Of a stretch of 64,000 nucleotides of DNA, positions 31,353 to 42,624 are shown piece by piece. The notes beneath the pieces are model-generated. The model was given only the letters and a program-made list of their open reading frames with translations. It was not told where the DNA came from and did not search any database. The position numbers and the translations under genes are program-made. The stretch is taken from positions 98,418,115-98,482,114 of the forward strand of contig OY759214.1 in assembly GCA_963662175.1 (NCBI GenBank). The letters are read 5' to 3'. How positions within the stretch are numbered: the first letter of the stretch is position 1; each line of letters opens with the position of its first letter. The DNA comes from Aradus depressus (taxonomy: Eukaryota; Arthropoda; Insecta; Hemiptera; Aradidae).

Positions 31353-31959
31353 TAAGTATACTGGGGGAAACGAGATTCAGTCACTGGCGCCGATGTTCGA
31401 ACACAGGTAAAACTGGACATTTTCTCAATTTTTGATATGACTTCTGCACTTTTAAAAAATAAGTGCTAATTGGTCCGAATTTAGTAGACATTTTGAAAAT
31501 TAGAATTTGTGTCAGTTTTCTTTAAATGTCCAATAAATGAGGATGCGACTCTCCTCGTAATATTGAGAGTCAATGAAGCTTAAAACTCATATGCCCAATT
31601 TTCTTGCAGAAAAGGTGTTTTTAGGGCATGAAAGCAGAAGAACTGCTTGCAATTTGAAAAGTTACACAAGAAAAAAATGTGAACCCTAGTATTATTATTG
31701 TTTCAAATTCAGAGCAAGGTTTGATCAGAATATATGTACTTAAATATATAATTTAATTGTGACTTATTGATAAAGAATGTATTAAGGGATATATATTTTA
31801 TCTCTAGGTAATTATTATTGCATTGTTCATATAACAATATTATCATTTTGTTATAATTATATCGCATTTGCAACCTATATAACTTTAATAATATTGTCTC
31901 AATCAGGTCTGAATTTTATTTACTTGCATGTAGCCTTCGATTAGCCCAAACAAATATAT
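31353..31959. other. Spacer, nothing recognised
   Basis: AT-rich. No ORF or repeat boundary that I can support. Confidence 0.4.
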
Positions 31960-32262
31960 AGGGAGACCCGAGCTTTAACGACAAGATCATATCGCCTACT
32001 ACCAGAGCGCTCATTCGTCACTCTGGTGGACATAAGCCTTTTGGAATTTTGCCAACCCTAAATTTCTATTCATCTAGAGTTTGGGTCTGTAACGAGTATC
32101 TCGAAGATCGGGAACATCGCTTAACTTCCCATTCGAAGGACAGCCTGCTTAGGTTTATTTTACCTCTCAGATCAAATAAACTAAGGGCCTCGGCCGGGTT
32201 TTGAACCCGCGATCTTGAGCTCAGTAAGCAGCACACATGCCACTGAGCTACCGGCGCCCAAT
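31960..32262 (-). mobile_element. SINE-A copy
   Basis: From GGGCGCCGGTAGCTCAGTGG near 32260 to ACGACAAGATCATATCGCC. It lies 120 bp from the next copy in opposite orientation. Confidence 0.9.
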
Positions 32263-32382
32263 TAAATGGACATATGTTATAATATTATTATTACATGAAT
32301 CTGGAGTATTTATTTATTAATTAAATTTATATCAAAATGCAGTAGTATAATACTTTATATTTTTGTATTATATACTTTTTTT

Positions 32383-32724
32383 GAGGGCGCCGGTAGCTCA
32401 GTGGTATGCGTGCTTGCCTTCTGAGCTCAAGATCGTGGGTTCGAAACCCGACCGAGGCCCTTAGTTTATTTTATCTGGGAGGTAAAATAAACTTAAGCAC
32501 GCCGTCCTTCGGATGGGACGTTAAGCGATGGTCCCGAGCCTGTACGATGTCAGGTACTCGTTAAAGACCCCTACCCTAGATGAATAAAAATTTAGGGTAG
32601 GCAAAATTTAGGACTCCCACAGTAGAGTCGGGCTCATGTCCACCAGAGTGACGAAAGAGCGCTCTGGTAGTAGGCGATTTGACCTCGTTGTTAAAGCCCG
32701 GGCATGAGTCATAAAACCTAAACC
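32383..32724 (+). mobile_element. SINE-A reference copy, 342 bp, 12-bp target duplication
   Basis: TATACTTTTTTT flanks it at 32371-32382 and 32725-32736. The A box TAGCTCAGTGG is at 32394-32404 and the B box GGTTCGAAACC at 32438-32448, the internal Pol III promoter of a tRNA-derived SINE. A unique body follows, ending in GAGTCATAAAACCTAAACC. Best-preserved member in the window. Confidence 0.97.
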
Positions 32725-32829
32725 TATACTTTTTTTAATTTGGTTTGGCAGAGCGGATATTTTGAAGTGCTATATTTACAGATCTAAAAGAAAAATTGTT
32801 GAAATTTTGCAAATTTCTTATTTTCACGA

Positions 32830-33540
32830 ATTCTCTTAGCTCGATTCTGCAAAATTTATGGTCGGTTGAAAAAACATTCAAGAAATTCACTCATGGCATT
32901 CAAAATTAATTAAAAACCAAAAAAATTAAAACTAATTTGGTTCACGTCCCATGTTGGCATTCCTGGGGACGAAGACGCTGCACTCTCCCCCTTATTGCCT
33001 CAACAAACAGTTAACACAGCAGAAGACCTTTCGAGCTACTTCAGAAGAAAAATTGAACAACACTGGAACAATGAATGGACTCAGATGGAAGACAACAAAC
33101 TCCGAAGAATAAAAGAAGAAAACAATCCGTGGAAACCTCCAAGCACCATGAACAGACGAGACACTGTGATCATCACAAGACTAAGACTTGGACATAGGAA
33201 ACTGACACATTCCTACCTACTTGTTGGACTTGAACAGCCGACATGCTTCTGCAACCAAGACTACACAGAGCTCACAGTACAACATATACTGACTAACTGT
33301 ACAAACTACACCACATTAAGAAACAAATATAAACTACCGACTGACATGAAAAAACTACTCCGAACATCCAACGACGAATACAACGGACTCATCCAGTTCC
33401 TTAAAGACGTTCTACGAGGACATGTAGACACAATAGTCGTCGCTAATGACCCTCAAGTCAATGCGACGTTAAATAAAAACTAAAAAAAAAGTTAAATAAG
33501 TCATTAACATTCAATGATTATAAAATTTGAAAGTAAAAAA
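32830..33540 (+). pseudogene. LINE 3' fragment: end of RNase H plus C-terminal region
   Basis: Upstream of 32995, split across frames, is NSLSSILQNLWS and then WFTSHVGIPGDEDA, the end of an RNase H domain (W..SH.GI.GNE.AD). The 162-codon ORF at 32995-33483 continues with NEWTQM, W.PPSTMNRRDTVIITRLRLGHRKL, THSYLL and PTCFCNQDYTELTVQHILTN, the usual GH..LTH and C.C......HIL..C pattern. An A-rich tail follows. Members of the I/Jockey-like LINEs with RNase H have this order. It is 5'-truncated and dead, and differs from the Jockey element at 12.7 kb. Confidence 0.85.
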
Positions 33541-33742
33541 TAAAAAATGAGCAAAAAAAGTTTTTGAGTAAATTATAAAATTATGTAATCAAATTCTGTT
33601 TCTGCAGAATGATATTCATCGAAATCTTAATGATGACATTTCAATTTTTTCCCCATCTGAGTACATAATAACAATGTATGAACTAATCAAAAACTCATTT
33701 TGTTTTTTTTCTTTTTTTATACATAAGATAGAAGTTAGTTAT

Positions 33743-34010
33743 TATGACTCATGCCCGGGCTTTAACTACAAGGTCATATCGCCTACTACCAGAGCGCTCT
33801 TTCTTCCCTCTGGTGGACATGAGCCCGACTCTACTATAGGAGACATTAATTTTGTCTACCCTAAATTTTTATTCATCTAGGGTAGGGGTCTTTAACGATT
33901 ACCTGACATCCTACAGGCTTGGGACCATCGCTTAACGTCCCATCCAAGATAAAATAAACTAAGGGTCTCGGCCGGGTATCGAACCCGAGCTCAATAGGCT
34001 CTAACTAAAA
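33743..34010 (-). mobile_element. SINE-A copy, deletion near the head
   Basis: TATGACTCATGCCCGGGCTT near 33743 to GGTATCGAACCCGAGCTC. The segment after GTCCCATCC is shortened. Confidence 0.85.
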
Positions 34011-34282
34011 TATAATAAGTTATATATTTTTCTCTTTTTTTCTAAACCTGAAAAATGATATAACATGTTTTAAAAAAATAAATACATAAAAAAGGTTTAC
34101 CCTTCTTTTAAATGATAAATGAATTGCCTTATGGATGAAAAATGAGAATTGTCATTAAGTAAACAATCCTCAAGAGATATTGAGAATATTTTCCGATAAC
34201 TGTAGGTTTGTCTTATCAAATACAATGAATTGCAGTTAGATAAACGTTTATCATTTTGAGGTGTGTCCCAATGTAGTTAGTT

Positions 34283-34490
34283 ATTGTGGTTCATGCCCGG
34301 GCTTTAAATAGCTAGTATCTACTACGGTCTTTCGTCACTCTGGTGTACATGAGCCTGACACTATTCTGGGAGTCCTAAATGTTGCCTATCTTTACGTAGA
34401 GTATTTAAAGAGTATCTGACATCGCACATGCTTAACGTCCCATCCGAAGGACGGCATGCTCAATGTTCACCTCCCAGATAAAAAGCTTCT
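34283..34490 (-). mobile_element. SINE-A copy, worn
   Basis: GGTTCATGCCCGGGCTTTAA to CGTCCCATCCGAAGGACGG. The head is missing. Confidence 0.75.
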
Positions 34491-34627
34491 AGTTAGTAGA
34501 TATCGGTTCTCATTAAAATTGAAGATTTTTCTTTGTCATGGTGATTTAAATCAGACTGCTATACTTTCTAATCAAATTAATACATTTTTCCTCTATCAAA
34601 GGGTTAATTTTTTTTATCATCTAGGAG

Positions 34628-34795
34628 ATAACATAATGAGCATGCAGTCCTTCGGAGGGGATGTTAAGTGGCTGTCCTGATTCTGTGCGATTTCTTTAAA
34701 GATCCCTACTACTATTAATTATACCTAAATAGATAAATTTCAGCAGAGTTTCCAGCGAAGGGATAAGAGAATTGAGTTCTTAGGTCCCTAGGTAT
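34628..34795 (+). mobile_element. SINE-A fragment with a different 3' end
   Basis: CAGTCCTTCGGAGGGGATGT and later text are SINE-A body, but it then runs into GGGATAAGAGAATTGAG and CTTAGGTCCCTAGGTATAC, not the usual tail. The same replacement occurs at 35518-35730. Confidence 0.6.
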
Positions 34796-34929
34796 ACACC
34801 ATTACACCCAGTAATCTAAATGATTTATTACTTTTATTTATTTTTTTAATTATTATTTTTTAAATTTTACTAATTAAAAGAAAGGCCACTTACTAATCAC
34901 GATACACAAGACTGACCCCCTGAAAGAAA
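34796..34929. other. AT-rich spacer
   Basis: Nothing recognised. Confidence 0.4.
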
Positions 34930-35300
34930 TGTGTGTCTACGCCGCAGCGGGGCTGGTATTTGCGTTGCATGATTTCTTGAGCAAGGTCCCATTGACCCAG
35001 TGAGAGGTGATCCTTGGCTCTGATGACGTACTACTATTGACGTAGACATGACGTAGTGTGCCACCATTGGTCCGAAGTGGGGCTCGTCTGTAGGCGTGGC
35101 GAACGGCTAAATATCTCTCAGCCTGGTCTCAGACGATCTTCCCCGAGACTTTCCGAACTGCTCACACTCGAGTGATGGGCAGAAACGCTATTTCTGTTTA
35201 GCTGCTACCACCTGTTACTGATATAATTAAATAACAGTTATAAATAGCAGCTAGATATGTTGGAACTGCTCCTGGCTGGAACAGTGATTTTTCCTGACAG
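34930..35300 (+). promoter_or_regulatory. GC-richer promoter-like block with three CRE-like sites
   Basis: TGACGTA occurs at 35024-35030, 35038-35044 and 35049-35055. CCATTGG (an inverted CCAAT box) is at 35064-35070, and another ATTG box near 34991. A TATA-like CTAAATATC lies near 35117 with TCTCAG motifs 12-25 bp beyond. Such clustering is what one expects of a Pol II promoter or an LTR U3 region. No ORF of note follows, and I cannot choose between host promoter and solo LTR. Confidence 0.4.
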
Positions 35301-35517
35301 GCAGTCTAAAATATATCTAGTTGTTCACAAGTATTTGTACTATACAGTAGTATAGATACATTACTATGCTTATAATAGATACATGATGCTCTCAATAGGT
35401 TATAGGGTCCGATAACTTTAGATATTTATCCCGTACGTATGCTCTTGAATAATATTTTTTTATATTTCCTATTCTTTTTCAACTTTCATGAAGAGTTGAC
35501 TGTCTTATAATACTTTA
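35301..35517. other. AT-rich spacer
   Basis: Nothing recognised. Confidence 0.4.
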
Positions 35518-35730
35518 GATGGCACTGGTATCTCAGAGGTAGCCCTTGGGTTTTTATCGGGAAGGTAAAAAAATCTTGACGTTAAGCGATGGTCCCGAGC
35601 CTGTGCTATGGTCAGATACTCGTTGAAGACTAAACTTGGGTAGGCAAAATTTAGGACTCCCACAATAAAGCTAACAGGGAAGGGATAAGATCATTTGGAT
35701 GCTTAGGTCCCTAGGTGTACACACCAGCTC
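35518..35730 (+). mobile_element. SINE-A copy with deletions and a different 3' end
   Basis: Head GGCACTGGTATCTCAGAGGT, B box lost, body GTTAAGCGATGGTCCCGAGC, then GGGATAAGATCATTTGG and GGTCCCTAGGTGTACAC as in the 34628 fragment. Confidence 0.7.
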
Positions 35731-36109
35731 TCCCAAAATATATATATACATGAAGAGTATCTACCTGTTTTATTTTATTTTATTTCTCTCAATCCTGTTT
35801 TACATTAGCTTCCTCGCTGGTTTTAAATGTTTTGATATTTCTAATAAATATTTTTATAATAATATAGTAATAATTATTATTGTTTCAAAAATTGTATCGT
35901 TTGAAATTGATGTATTAAAGTAAATTAGTTAGAAATCGTGTAGGTATCTATAATTTGACTTTCCAAGTAGATTTTATAGTTTTAAAGTACCTATTATATG
36001 AGAAATTTAAGTTTTCAATTTCCAAAATTGTTAAAAGTATAAATTGTTTATTTCCTAGTAAAAGTTTTGATATACAATTAAGATTAAATTACAATTATTA
36101 CTTTCATAT
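35731..36109. other. AT-rich spacer
   Basis: Short ORFs only, with no recognisable content. Confidence 0.4.
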
Positions 36110-36380
36110 TGTATAAGAAAGTATTGTTGGAGATCGAGTTTTCAATGGATTTTCACGTTTCAAGGTTCCCTGAATACGTTAGTGAATGTGTTATGTGACG
36201 AGAAGTTGTGAGAGAAGTGTTTGTAGCTATCAACTTGAAATTTGGAATGGGAAATTCACAGGTGCTAACTAACATTTCATAAGATTTTGGCCGAAATCGG
36301 GCGAAAGTTGAGGCCACTTGACTTCGGAGCTTAAGTACATTTTACAAGATACCGCTTATATTTATCGAGTCGAGTTTCCA
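36110..36380 (+). repeat. RepE copy
   Basis: AACTTGAAATTTGGAATGGG, TTAAGTACATTTTACAAGAT and CCGCTTATATTTAT match 18250-18570. Confidence 0.65.
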
Positions 36381-37080
36381 AAAGTACTCCAAGAGAGCAC
36401 ATACCCTAGTCCTTAGGATTCCAGAGAATCGAAAAATCAATAATTTATTATAATTCAAAAGCTTATCAGAACAAATGGAAACAAATTATTTTTCATAAGG
36501 AAATAGAAACACACAATCTTTATGATAAAATACGTGTTTTATGTGGCTTGTTATTAATAAAATAAGAATCATATTTATTAATAATATGTTAGTCAATTAC
36601 AACTCGTGCAATTCTTAACCATAACAGCACAAATCACTGCCACCTCCCTTTAGGTATACAACACTGTTGCCACCTTAAGGCTATTATTATCCAAACAATA
36701 CGTTTATTATATTCATATTGGAATAATTTATTAATAAATGTTTATTTTTTTCTTAAAGAATGTTATAATAATCTACTAAGAGATTTTTTTTTTTTTTTTC
36801 CAATTGACTGATTATCCTGTGAGCAGTTTTCTAGTTTATTTAAAATATTATAAATCACGAGATATCCCGAAATCTAAATCAGATATGTAACTATACAAGT
36901 AGATTTTGATAAAAATTATCAAAAAAATTTATTTTTCAGAAAAATCTCAATTTTGATTAACTTTTGAGCAACCAATGTGACTATTATTGTATACATGCCA
37001 AATGCTGTGCCCCTCTAGACTCATTGATAATAAACAATCACGTTAGAAAAGAAATATTTAAAAAACAAATTAGCTCGACT
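36381..37080. other. AT-rich spacer
   Basis: A 17-T run near 36787. No gene seen. Confidence 0.4.
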
Positions 37081-38100
37081 TTCAACAAACAAGCTACAAA
37101 CTATTGATCTAATTTTAACTTATTTTCTGTAACAATCAATCGAAAATTTAACGTTATATGCACAAGACTTTACAGATGTTTTGCTGAAATTTAATGTTTT
37201 AATTCTGACAGAAACTTGGTTTAAAAAAAAAATAAAAGTGTGTCTTTTCCGAATTTTAATTGCGTTGTTCAGTTTAAACGGATGAGGCGGAGTTTGTATT
37301 TATCATAATAATAATTATGTAATTCAAATTGTAACTCCATCTATTGATTTATTGATTTCATTACGCATAATTTCCCCTACTTTGATTATGCTTGCCTCGC
37401 ATATGGAGGACTCCCTGTTGAGCTCGACATGAAACTAAAGCCAATCATGAGGCCCTTTCTAAGATTCATTTTCGGATTCCCCAGACACCCTTCTGTTACT
37501 AGTTCTTATATCGACCTAAAATGGCTCTTCCCATCCTCTCCTTTACAATATTTCCTAGGCTCCTTCCTCTATCTAACCATATCTTCCCAAAAGCCCTCCT
37601 ACATCTTCCAAATGCTCCAATTTAAATCCAATATCCATCAGAAAGTCAGTAGATCCCGTTCCTCTTATATTTACCTCCCTTCCCACAAGACAACAACCTA
37701 CCACAACTCCTTCCTTATCCAGGCTAACTCCCTCTGGAACTCTCTCCCTCTCCAGATTCGCCATGCTCCTACTCTTCTTTCATTTAAGTCCCTACTTTTC
37801 CATTATCTCCTTAGTCAGCAAACCTCTGATTCCTAAGGCTGGCTCCTATGAGATAGTTCTCGTCTTCCTATAAGTCTCTCACTCCACTGGCTCGATTGTT
37901 ATTCTCTCTTTATCATTTTTCACTAATTTATTATATTGTTTTACTCATTGCCTGTTTTTAACATTTATTATTTATTCCTAGCGACCTCTTTTATTTCATT
38001 TTTATTCTTCTGAACTGGTTGATACTTGTATACTCTTGTTTATTCTTTATGTTATTATTCTTAGGGGACGTATGTCCCAGAATAAAGATTATTTTTCATT
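37081..38100 (+). pseudogene. Internally deleted CR1/L2-like LINE
   Basis: Near 37170-37310 the text reads FNVLILTETWFKKK and, after a stop, GGVCIYHNNNYVIQIV: the endonuclease motifs LTETWL and GGGV.IY. Sequence then jumps to the reverse-transcriptase C-terminus: FDYACLAYG near 37380 and the ORF at 37429-37836 with RFIFGFPRH, FLGSFLYLTI, SFLIQANSLWNSLPLQIRHA and LLSFKSLLFHYLL. The LWNSLP..IR....SFK..L ending is typical of CR1/L2-type elements. A 3' UTR with AATAAA near 38080 ends in repeated ATTTC units (38088-38107), again usual for elements without a poly(A) tail. The catalytic palm is deleted. Confidence 0.8.
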
Positions 38101-38594
38101 TCATTTCATAATTCTCAATAGTTTCAAGGAACAATGATGTAGGCGACGTTTCTATGGCCATAAAATATATATATTGATGCGATCTATATTAGATGTAATC
38201 ATTCAGCTGCACAAATAATAAAATTTCCCTACGATTTTAGCAGAGAATTTTAATATTTATTTTGCATCAGAAGATGCTGAATCACTTATACACTTTTTAC
38301 GGGAAAAATTCCATTCACAAGATATTTATATAACGTGCAAACACTGCCTTATATTTCTTACTTCAGCTATTTTCGGTTTAATTATGAATTCTATATTACT
38401 AGAAAGATAGTTTTGTTTATCAAACGTATAAGAATATATATATAGACAAACAAGCTTATCAGCTGTGTAGATACACATTAGTTCATTGAGGTTAGACGAA
38501 GCTCTCGGTCAGAAAAATAGTGGGACGCATAGAACCCATTGGCATCGTTTCACATTTAATTTTATTGTGAAAGGTTCCGACAAACATGAAAAGA
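38101..38594. other. AT-rich spacer
   Basis: Nothing recognised. Confidence 0.4.
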
Positions 38595-39560
38595 CGTCTG
38601 TGAATCACCGGCAGAGTAGTACACCGGTGTGAATTAAGCAATTAAGTTTTCACTCTCCCTAAAAAATCAATAGTTGACATAAATAGTGACTTCTGAATCC
38701 TCATACATCGACAATTATTCGAGTATTTGAGTCGAGCCCCCCTCCTCCGAAAACATGTCCCTTTGGGCACTTATATATTCGAAACTAATAATGGTAGTGT
38801 AATAAATAATACATGCTTAGATAACTTATGGAGTCCCATTAATAACGAAATAAGTTTCAACCCTCCTCCCCGAGGGCTACGTCAACTGTTCTTTAATGAT
38901 AGCGCCATAAAATAATGACGTAGTACTTTTTTGTAGATGCGGCACAGTTTTTACTTCGAAGTATAGGTCAGAAATTCGAATCGGTGTTTCATGTTTTCTG
39001 ACCTCTTGATACCAAAAATTTTAAAAAATATTTTCTGTTTGTCTGTGAACACTATAACTCTCGAAAGAGACACGAAATTTCATAGGTAAATTCAACGCCT
39101 CAAAAGGACGTCATCTATTAGTTTTCAGCGGATCAGAAGGGGGCTCAACTCATAAACCTCAATAACAGCCGATTTGATGTAGGTAAGTATCGACATGAAA
39201 TTTTATTTTTACATTCAAAACCCTATAAATATGGCTCCTAAACATTTTACGCGAAATCGGTGGAAAGGAAGGGGGCTTGATTCAATTTTTTCTAATAACT
39301 GCACTATTAGTGTGAGGACTTAGAAGCCACTATATAAGTAAAATATTGAGTTTTAGCCCAAACAGTCAATTGGCTTCTGAGGGAGAACGAAAACGTAATT
39401 TATTAATTTGTGCTGTGGAAGGAAATAGCCGAAGAATTATCGACGATTTTTTTTTCTTTTCAATTTTGTCGAAAAACATGAAAATCAATGAAAAATCAAC
39501 ATAGAAATTCTGATAAATTACATATCTCCTGACAATGCATTTTTTAGTCGAATAGAACAA
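38595..39560. repeat. RepC fragments in mixed orientation
   Basis: 38595-38770 is minus (GTCTGTGAATCACCGGCAG), 38945-39440 is plus with three sub-units (GAGACACGAAATTTCATAGG, AGTATCGACATGAAATTTT), and 39440-39560 is minus again. The 62-codon ORF at 38727 is not a gene. Confidence 0.6.
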
Positions 39561-39739
39561 CAGTGGTATATGAGTAGCCAAGTAGAAAAAAAAAAAAAAT
39601 TAAAAAATAGTTTGCAAATAGACGCAACAAATTGCAACACTATCAACCGATTTTCCGGTTATAATTCACACTGTGAGTAGAGTGAGGCACAGTCGGCAAG
39701 TCTCGTAAACCTTCGACAAAGATCGGTGGGTCAATGGAG

Positions 39740-39820
39740 GGCGTGACGTGGAGAGGATGAGGGGGCTTGTCCCGACCTCAAAAAAGCGGGGAGCCGGGAG
39801 ACATTGCCTTCATTCAGTTG
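39740..39820 (+). promoter_or_regulatory. Candidate Pol II promoter with Inr
   Basis: TTCAGTT at 39813-39819 fits the arthropod initiator TCAGTY, giving a start near 39816. A CRE-like TGACGTG lies at 39744-39750. There is no TATA box, only an A-rich CAAAAAAG about 35 bp upstream. The block is much richer in GC than its flanks and contains no repeat I recognise. Confidence 0.5.
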
Positions 39821-39985
39821 TAGACAAGCCCACGGTACAGGACACTAGCCTCAAGAGAACAGATCATCAGGATGCGGCCTAAGAATGACATTATCAGCAA
39901 GCTTTGCTCCTGTTACAAGGAGCTTGAGTTGACCGAGAATGGCCTCACTGACAACTGTGAACAGCACGATCGATGTTCCCCCCAG
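39816..39985 (+). CDS. Candidate first exon of an unknown host gene (CDS 39872-39985)
   Basis: After a 56-base leader, an ATG at 39872 (AGGATGC) opens 38 codons: MRPKNDIISKLCSCYKELEL, then TENGLTDNCEQHDRCSPQ. The frame ends exactly at a good donor, CCCCAG|GTAATT, in phase 0. An in-frame TAG at 39821-39823 lies upstream, so this ATG is the first in frame. Third positions are GC-rich (AAG CTT TGC TCC TGT TAC AAG GAG), unlike the surroundings. Four cysteines are present. I do not recognise the protein and find no second exon in frame before the window end; splicing straight into the leader at 50717 or 50719 meets a stop. It points to a plus-strand gene with a long first intron. Confidence 0.6.
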
Positions 39986-40179
39986 GTAATTTTACAAACA
40001 TTTTAAATATAACCCCAGACACGTGGCTTTATAAAAATACATTCTCACTACAAATTGTTCACTAAATTTAACTTATATTCACAGAGATAACGTTAATACA
40101 TTATTTACTAAATAAATTACATGCTGTCATGTCGTAATTACATCACGAGTCGTATTTCTGACAGCAAAACTTCTTTACG
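39986..40179. other. Intron-like AT-rich DNA
   Basis: Nothing recognised. Confidence 0.4.
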
Positions 40180-40450
40180 TTATCTCGTTTTGACCATTTT
40201 CGCGATGTCTGTGTGTATGTAATTGGACCTTTGTGAGCACGTTAACTCTAGAAACTATTTTAGCAATGAACTTGAAATTAGTCACATGTTCCTAAGTACA
40301 TTTTACAAGATACCGCATATATTTATGACCTAATCAAAAATCTCTTCAAATAAAAGTTGTAGAGAAAACTAAGAGGGACATTTTATATCGAATACATTTT
40401 TTTCGAAGGCAGCCCGATTTACAAGATAAATACCGAAAACTGTTTTTAAA
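40180..40450 (+). repeat. RepE copy
   Basis: CTAAGTACATTTTACAAGAT and ATTTATGACCTAATCAAAAA match 18250-18570. Confidence 0.65.
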
Positions 40451-40479
40451 TGACGTCTTGAATCCCATTTTCTTAGACG

Positions 40480-40625
40480 TTTGCTTGAATTACTCGGAAA
40501 CGGTTTACCCTATCGAAAAGTTGTTTCCTACAAAAAATGTTCCTTATTAAATTTTCAATCGCTCACGTGTTCTTAGATTTGAGATAGAATCGACACAATT
40601 AAAGTTATAGCACCCCAAAGAATAT
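40480..40625 (+). repeat. RepF copy
   Basis: ACGTTTGCTTGAATTACTC, TTCCTTATTAAATTTTCAAT and GATTTGAGATAG recur inverted at 41660-41795. Confidence 0.6.
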
Positions 40626-40729
40626 ACAATACATTTTTTTTTAGTGTTTAAATCTAGTTTAATGTTTAAACTGTAACGCATAGCAACGAATTAGGAATGA
40701 AATATTTTTTTTTTATTATTAATTTTTTT

Positions 40730-40925
40730 TTGGGCTTTCTGTACGGTGCATATTAGCCATGTCAATGTGTTGTTTATCTAGTTACTTACGACATCCATGG
40801 CCCCGGGAGGGAGTTCTATCTACGTAATAAAACTCACTCCCGGACGGGATTCGAACCCGCAAACCATGGTGAGACCATGCGACCAAAGCCCTACGCTCTA
40901 GCCCACACGGCCACCATGGCCCTCC
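40730..40925 (-). mobile_element. SINE-B, near full length
   Basis: Minus strand: GGGCCATGGTGGCCGTGTGG (A-box region), B box GGGTTCGAATCCCG near 40850, then GGAGTGAGTTTTATTACGTA and an A-rich tail near 40728. A second tRNA-derived family, unrelated in body to SINE-A. Confidence 0.9.
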
Positions 40926-40989
40926 CTTTTTTTTTATTGGAAAGCATAAAAGTAAAGAATAAATAAAATATATTTATATTAGTTAGTCA

Positions 40990-41271
40990 TAACAAGACTT
41001 TTTTGTACCAACCACTTTTGTACAGATCCCTCTCCCTCCCCTTCCCCCTCTCAAATACATTTCATATTGACATTACTCGATATATAAGAAAGTCACTCTC
41101 AGAATTACTCTGTACAATGAAGCACATACAATTCTTTGTTTCATTGTACAGAGTAATATTGAGAGTGACTTTCTTATATACTCAGTAATGTCAGTATGAA
41201 ATGTATTTGAGAGGGGGGAGGGGAGGGAGAGTGATCTGTACAAAAGTGGTTGGTATAAGATAGTCCTGTTA
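40990..41271. mobile_element. Foldback MITE, ~130-bp arms, TA flanked
   Basis: TACCAACCACTTTTGTACAG on the left is mirrored by CTGTACAAAAGTGGTTGGTA on the right, and the match continues through GTCACTCTCA.AATTACTCTG to a short centre near 41130. TA lies at both edges. A worn half copy is at 46612-46800. Confidence 0.88.
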
Positions 41272-41974
41272 TATCCTTACAATATATGTGGACCTTCCCA
41301 AGAGACCATAATCAAGTATATTTTTCTTTTTGAACCCCACATTTACAAAATATTTAATCACTTCGTTCAAAAGAGTACCGGTCACTGTTTTGACTTTTCT
41401 CTTATCGAATACTTTTGGAATTATCTTGATAAAGGACATATTTAACTAAGAAGCTACATACAACCTATTTAAGAAGTATTCTTTGTTCTTATATTTATTT
41501 ATATATAGATTTGTTGACTAATTTTTTTCAATATTATCAAGTAGTGTGCTTTTTTTTTTTTTTCAAAAATCAGTTTTTAGAAAGCTAACCTTGTCCCAAA
41601 TTTTCTTTTTGTCTTGAATACTTAAGCATCTTATAGTAATTCAATAGGTAACTATATTTTTTGGGACACTAGAACATTTCTCGCATTGGTCCTATCTCAA
41701 ATCTGATTGGTAATTTAATAAGAAACATATTCGGTAAGAACCTATTTTTCAAAAGGATTAGCTGTTTTTTTGTTATTTAAGCAAACATCTAAAAAAAATG
41801 TATTTCTGTAGACTTGAGGGGAGTTTTCAAGGTTCAGCCAATGAAAACCTCTAAATTCTGCTTAAGTTTGGAGAATGAACAATTATTTTTTTTCATGTGT
41901 GTGAATAAATTGAATGTGTGTGAGATGGTCTTTATTTCAAAACATTGCAGAAATTGATTTTCACTTCTCCTAAC
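41272..41974. repeat. Spacer with inverted RepF copy
   Basis: 41660-41795 is the reverse complement of RepF at 40480-40625 (CCTATCTCAAATCTGATTGG, AATTTAATAAGAAACATATT). Otherwise nothing recognised. Confidence 0.5.
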
Positions 41975-42560
41975 TAAGTTACGTAGTCAGAATTTTTTAC
42001 CGGAAATTTTCTGGTCTCCTGATTTGATAAATAAAAAAATCTTGTCTTTCTGTGTGTATGTCTGTCACTAGGATAACTTCCAAAAGGATGAATGTATCGA
42101 TACGAAATTTTATAATTATATTGTAATTTTATATGTATATCCAGAATCCAATAAAGACGACACCTATGTATTTTCAGTCAAATGTGCCAAAGGGAAGGGG
42201 GAGTAGGGAGGAGGTTAGATACAAAATCTTTAATTATTGACATTTTATTCAGAATCCTATAATATAAAAAAAACAATAATTGCAAAAAATTATAAAACCA
42301 AAACCCCATGTGGACGCTACCTATCAAAATTCAGCCTAATCGACCAAAGGGAAGTGGGGAAACAGAAAGGGCCTAATACAAAAACTCTAATAACTGTCGA
42401 TGTAACGAATGTTTTAACAATGAAATTTAATATGAGTTAAGCCCCTGAGTAAGGCACCTATTGATTTTGAACCAAAATAGTGAATTGATTGCAAAGAGAG
42501 AGCGGAAACTTACTCGATTAATTGGCGCTGGGAAGGAACATTGGCAGGTGACTCCTTTTT
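41975..42560 (+). repeat. RepC copy, near full length
   Basis: Order as in the family: ATGTATCGATACGAAATTTT, GACGACACCTATGTATTTTC, AACTGTCGATGTAACGAATG, then GATTAATTGGCGCTGGGAAG and GGTGACTCC. Confidence 0.75.
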
Positions 42561-42624
42561 TATACTATACTACACTTTTTTAATTCGCCTAAAATATTTG
42601 TACATTTTTTTGATAACTTTTACT

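Noticed and set aside
32383..32460. tRNA-like sequences with A and B boxes
   Set aside because: They are heads of dispersed SINE-A and SINE-B copies with target duplications, and lack a full cloverleaf acceptor end, so they are not functional tRNA genes.
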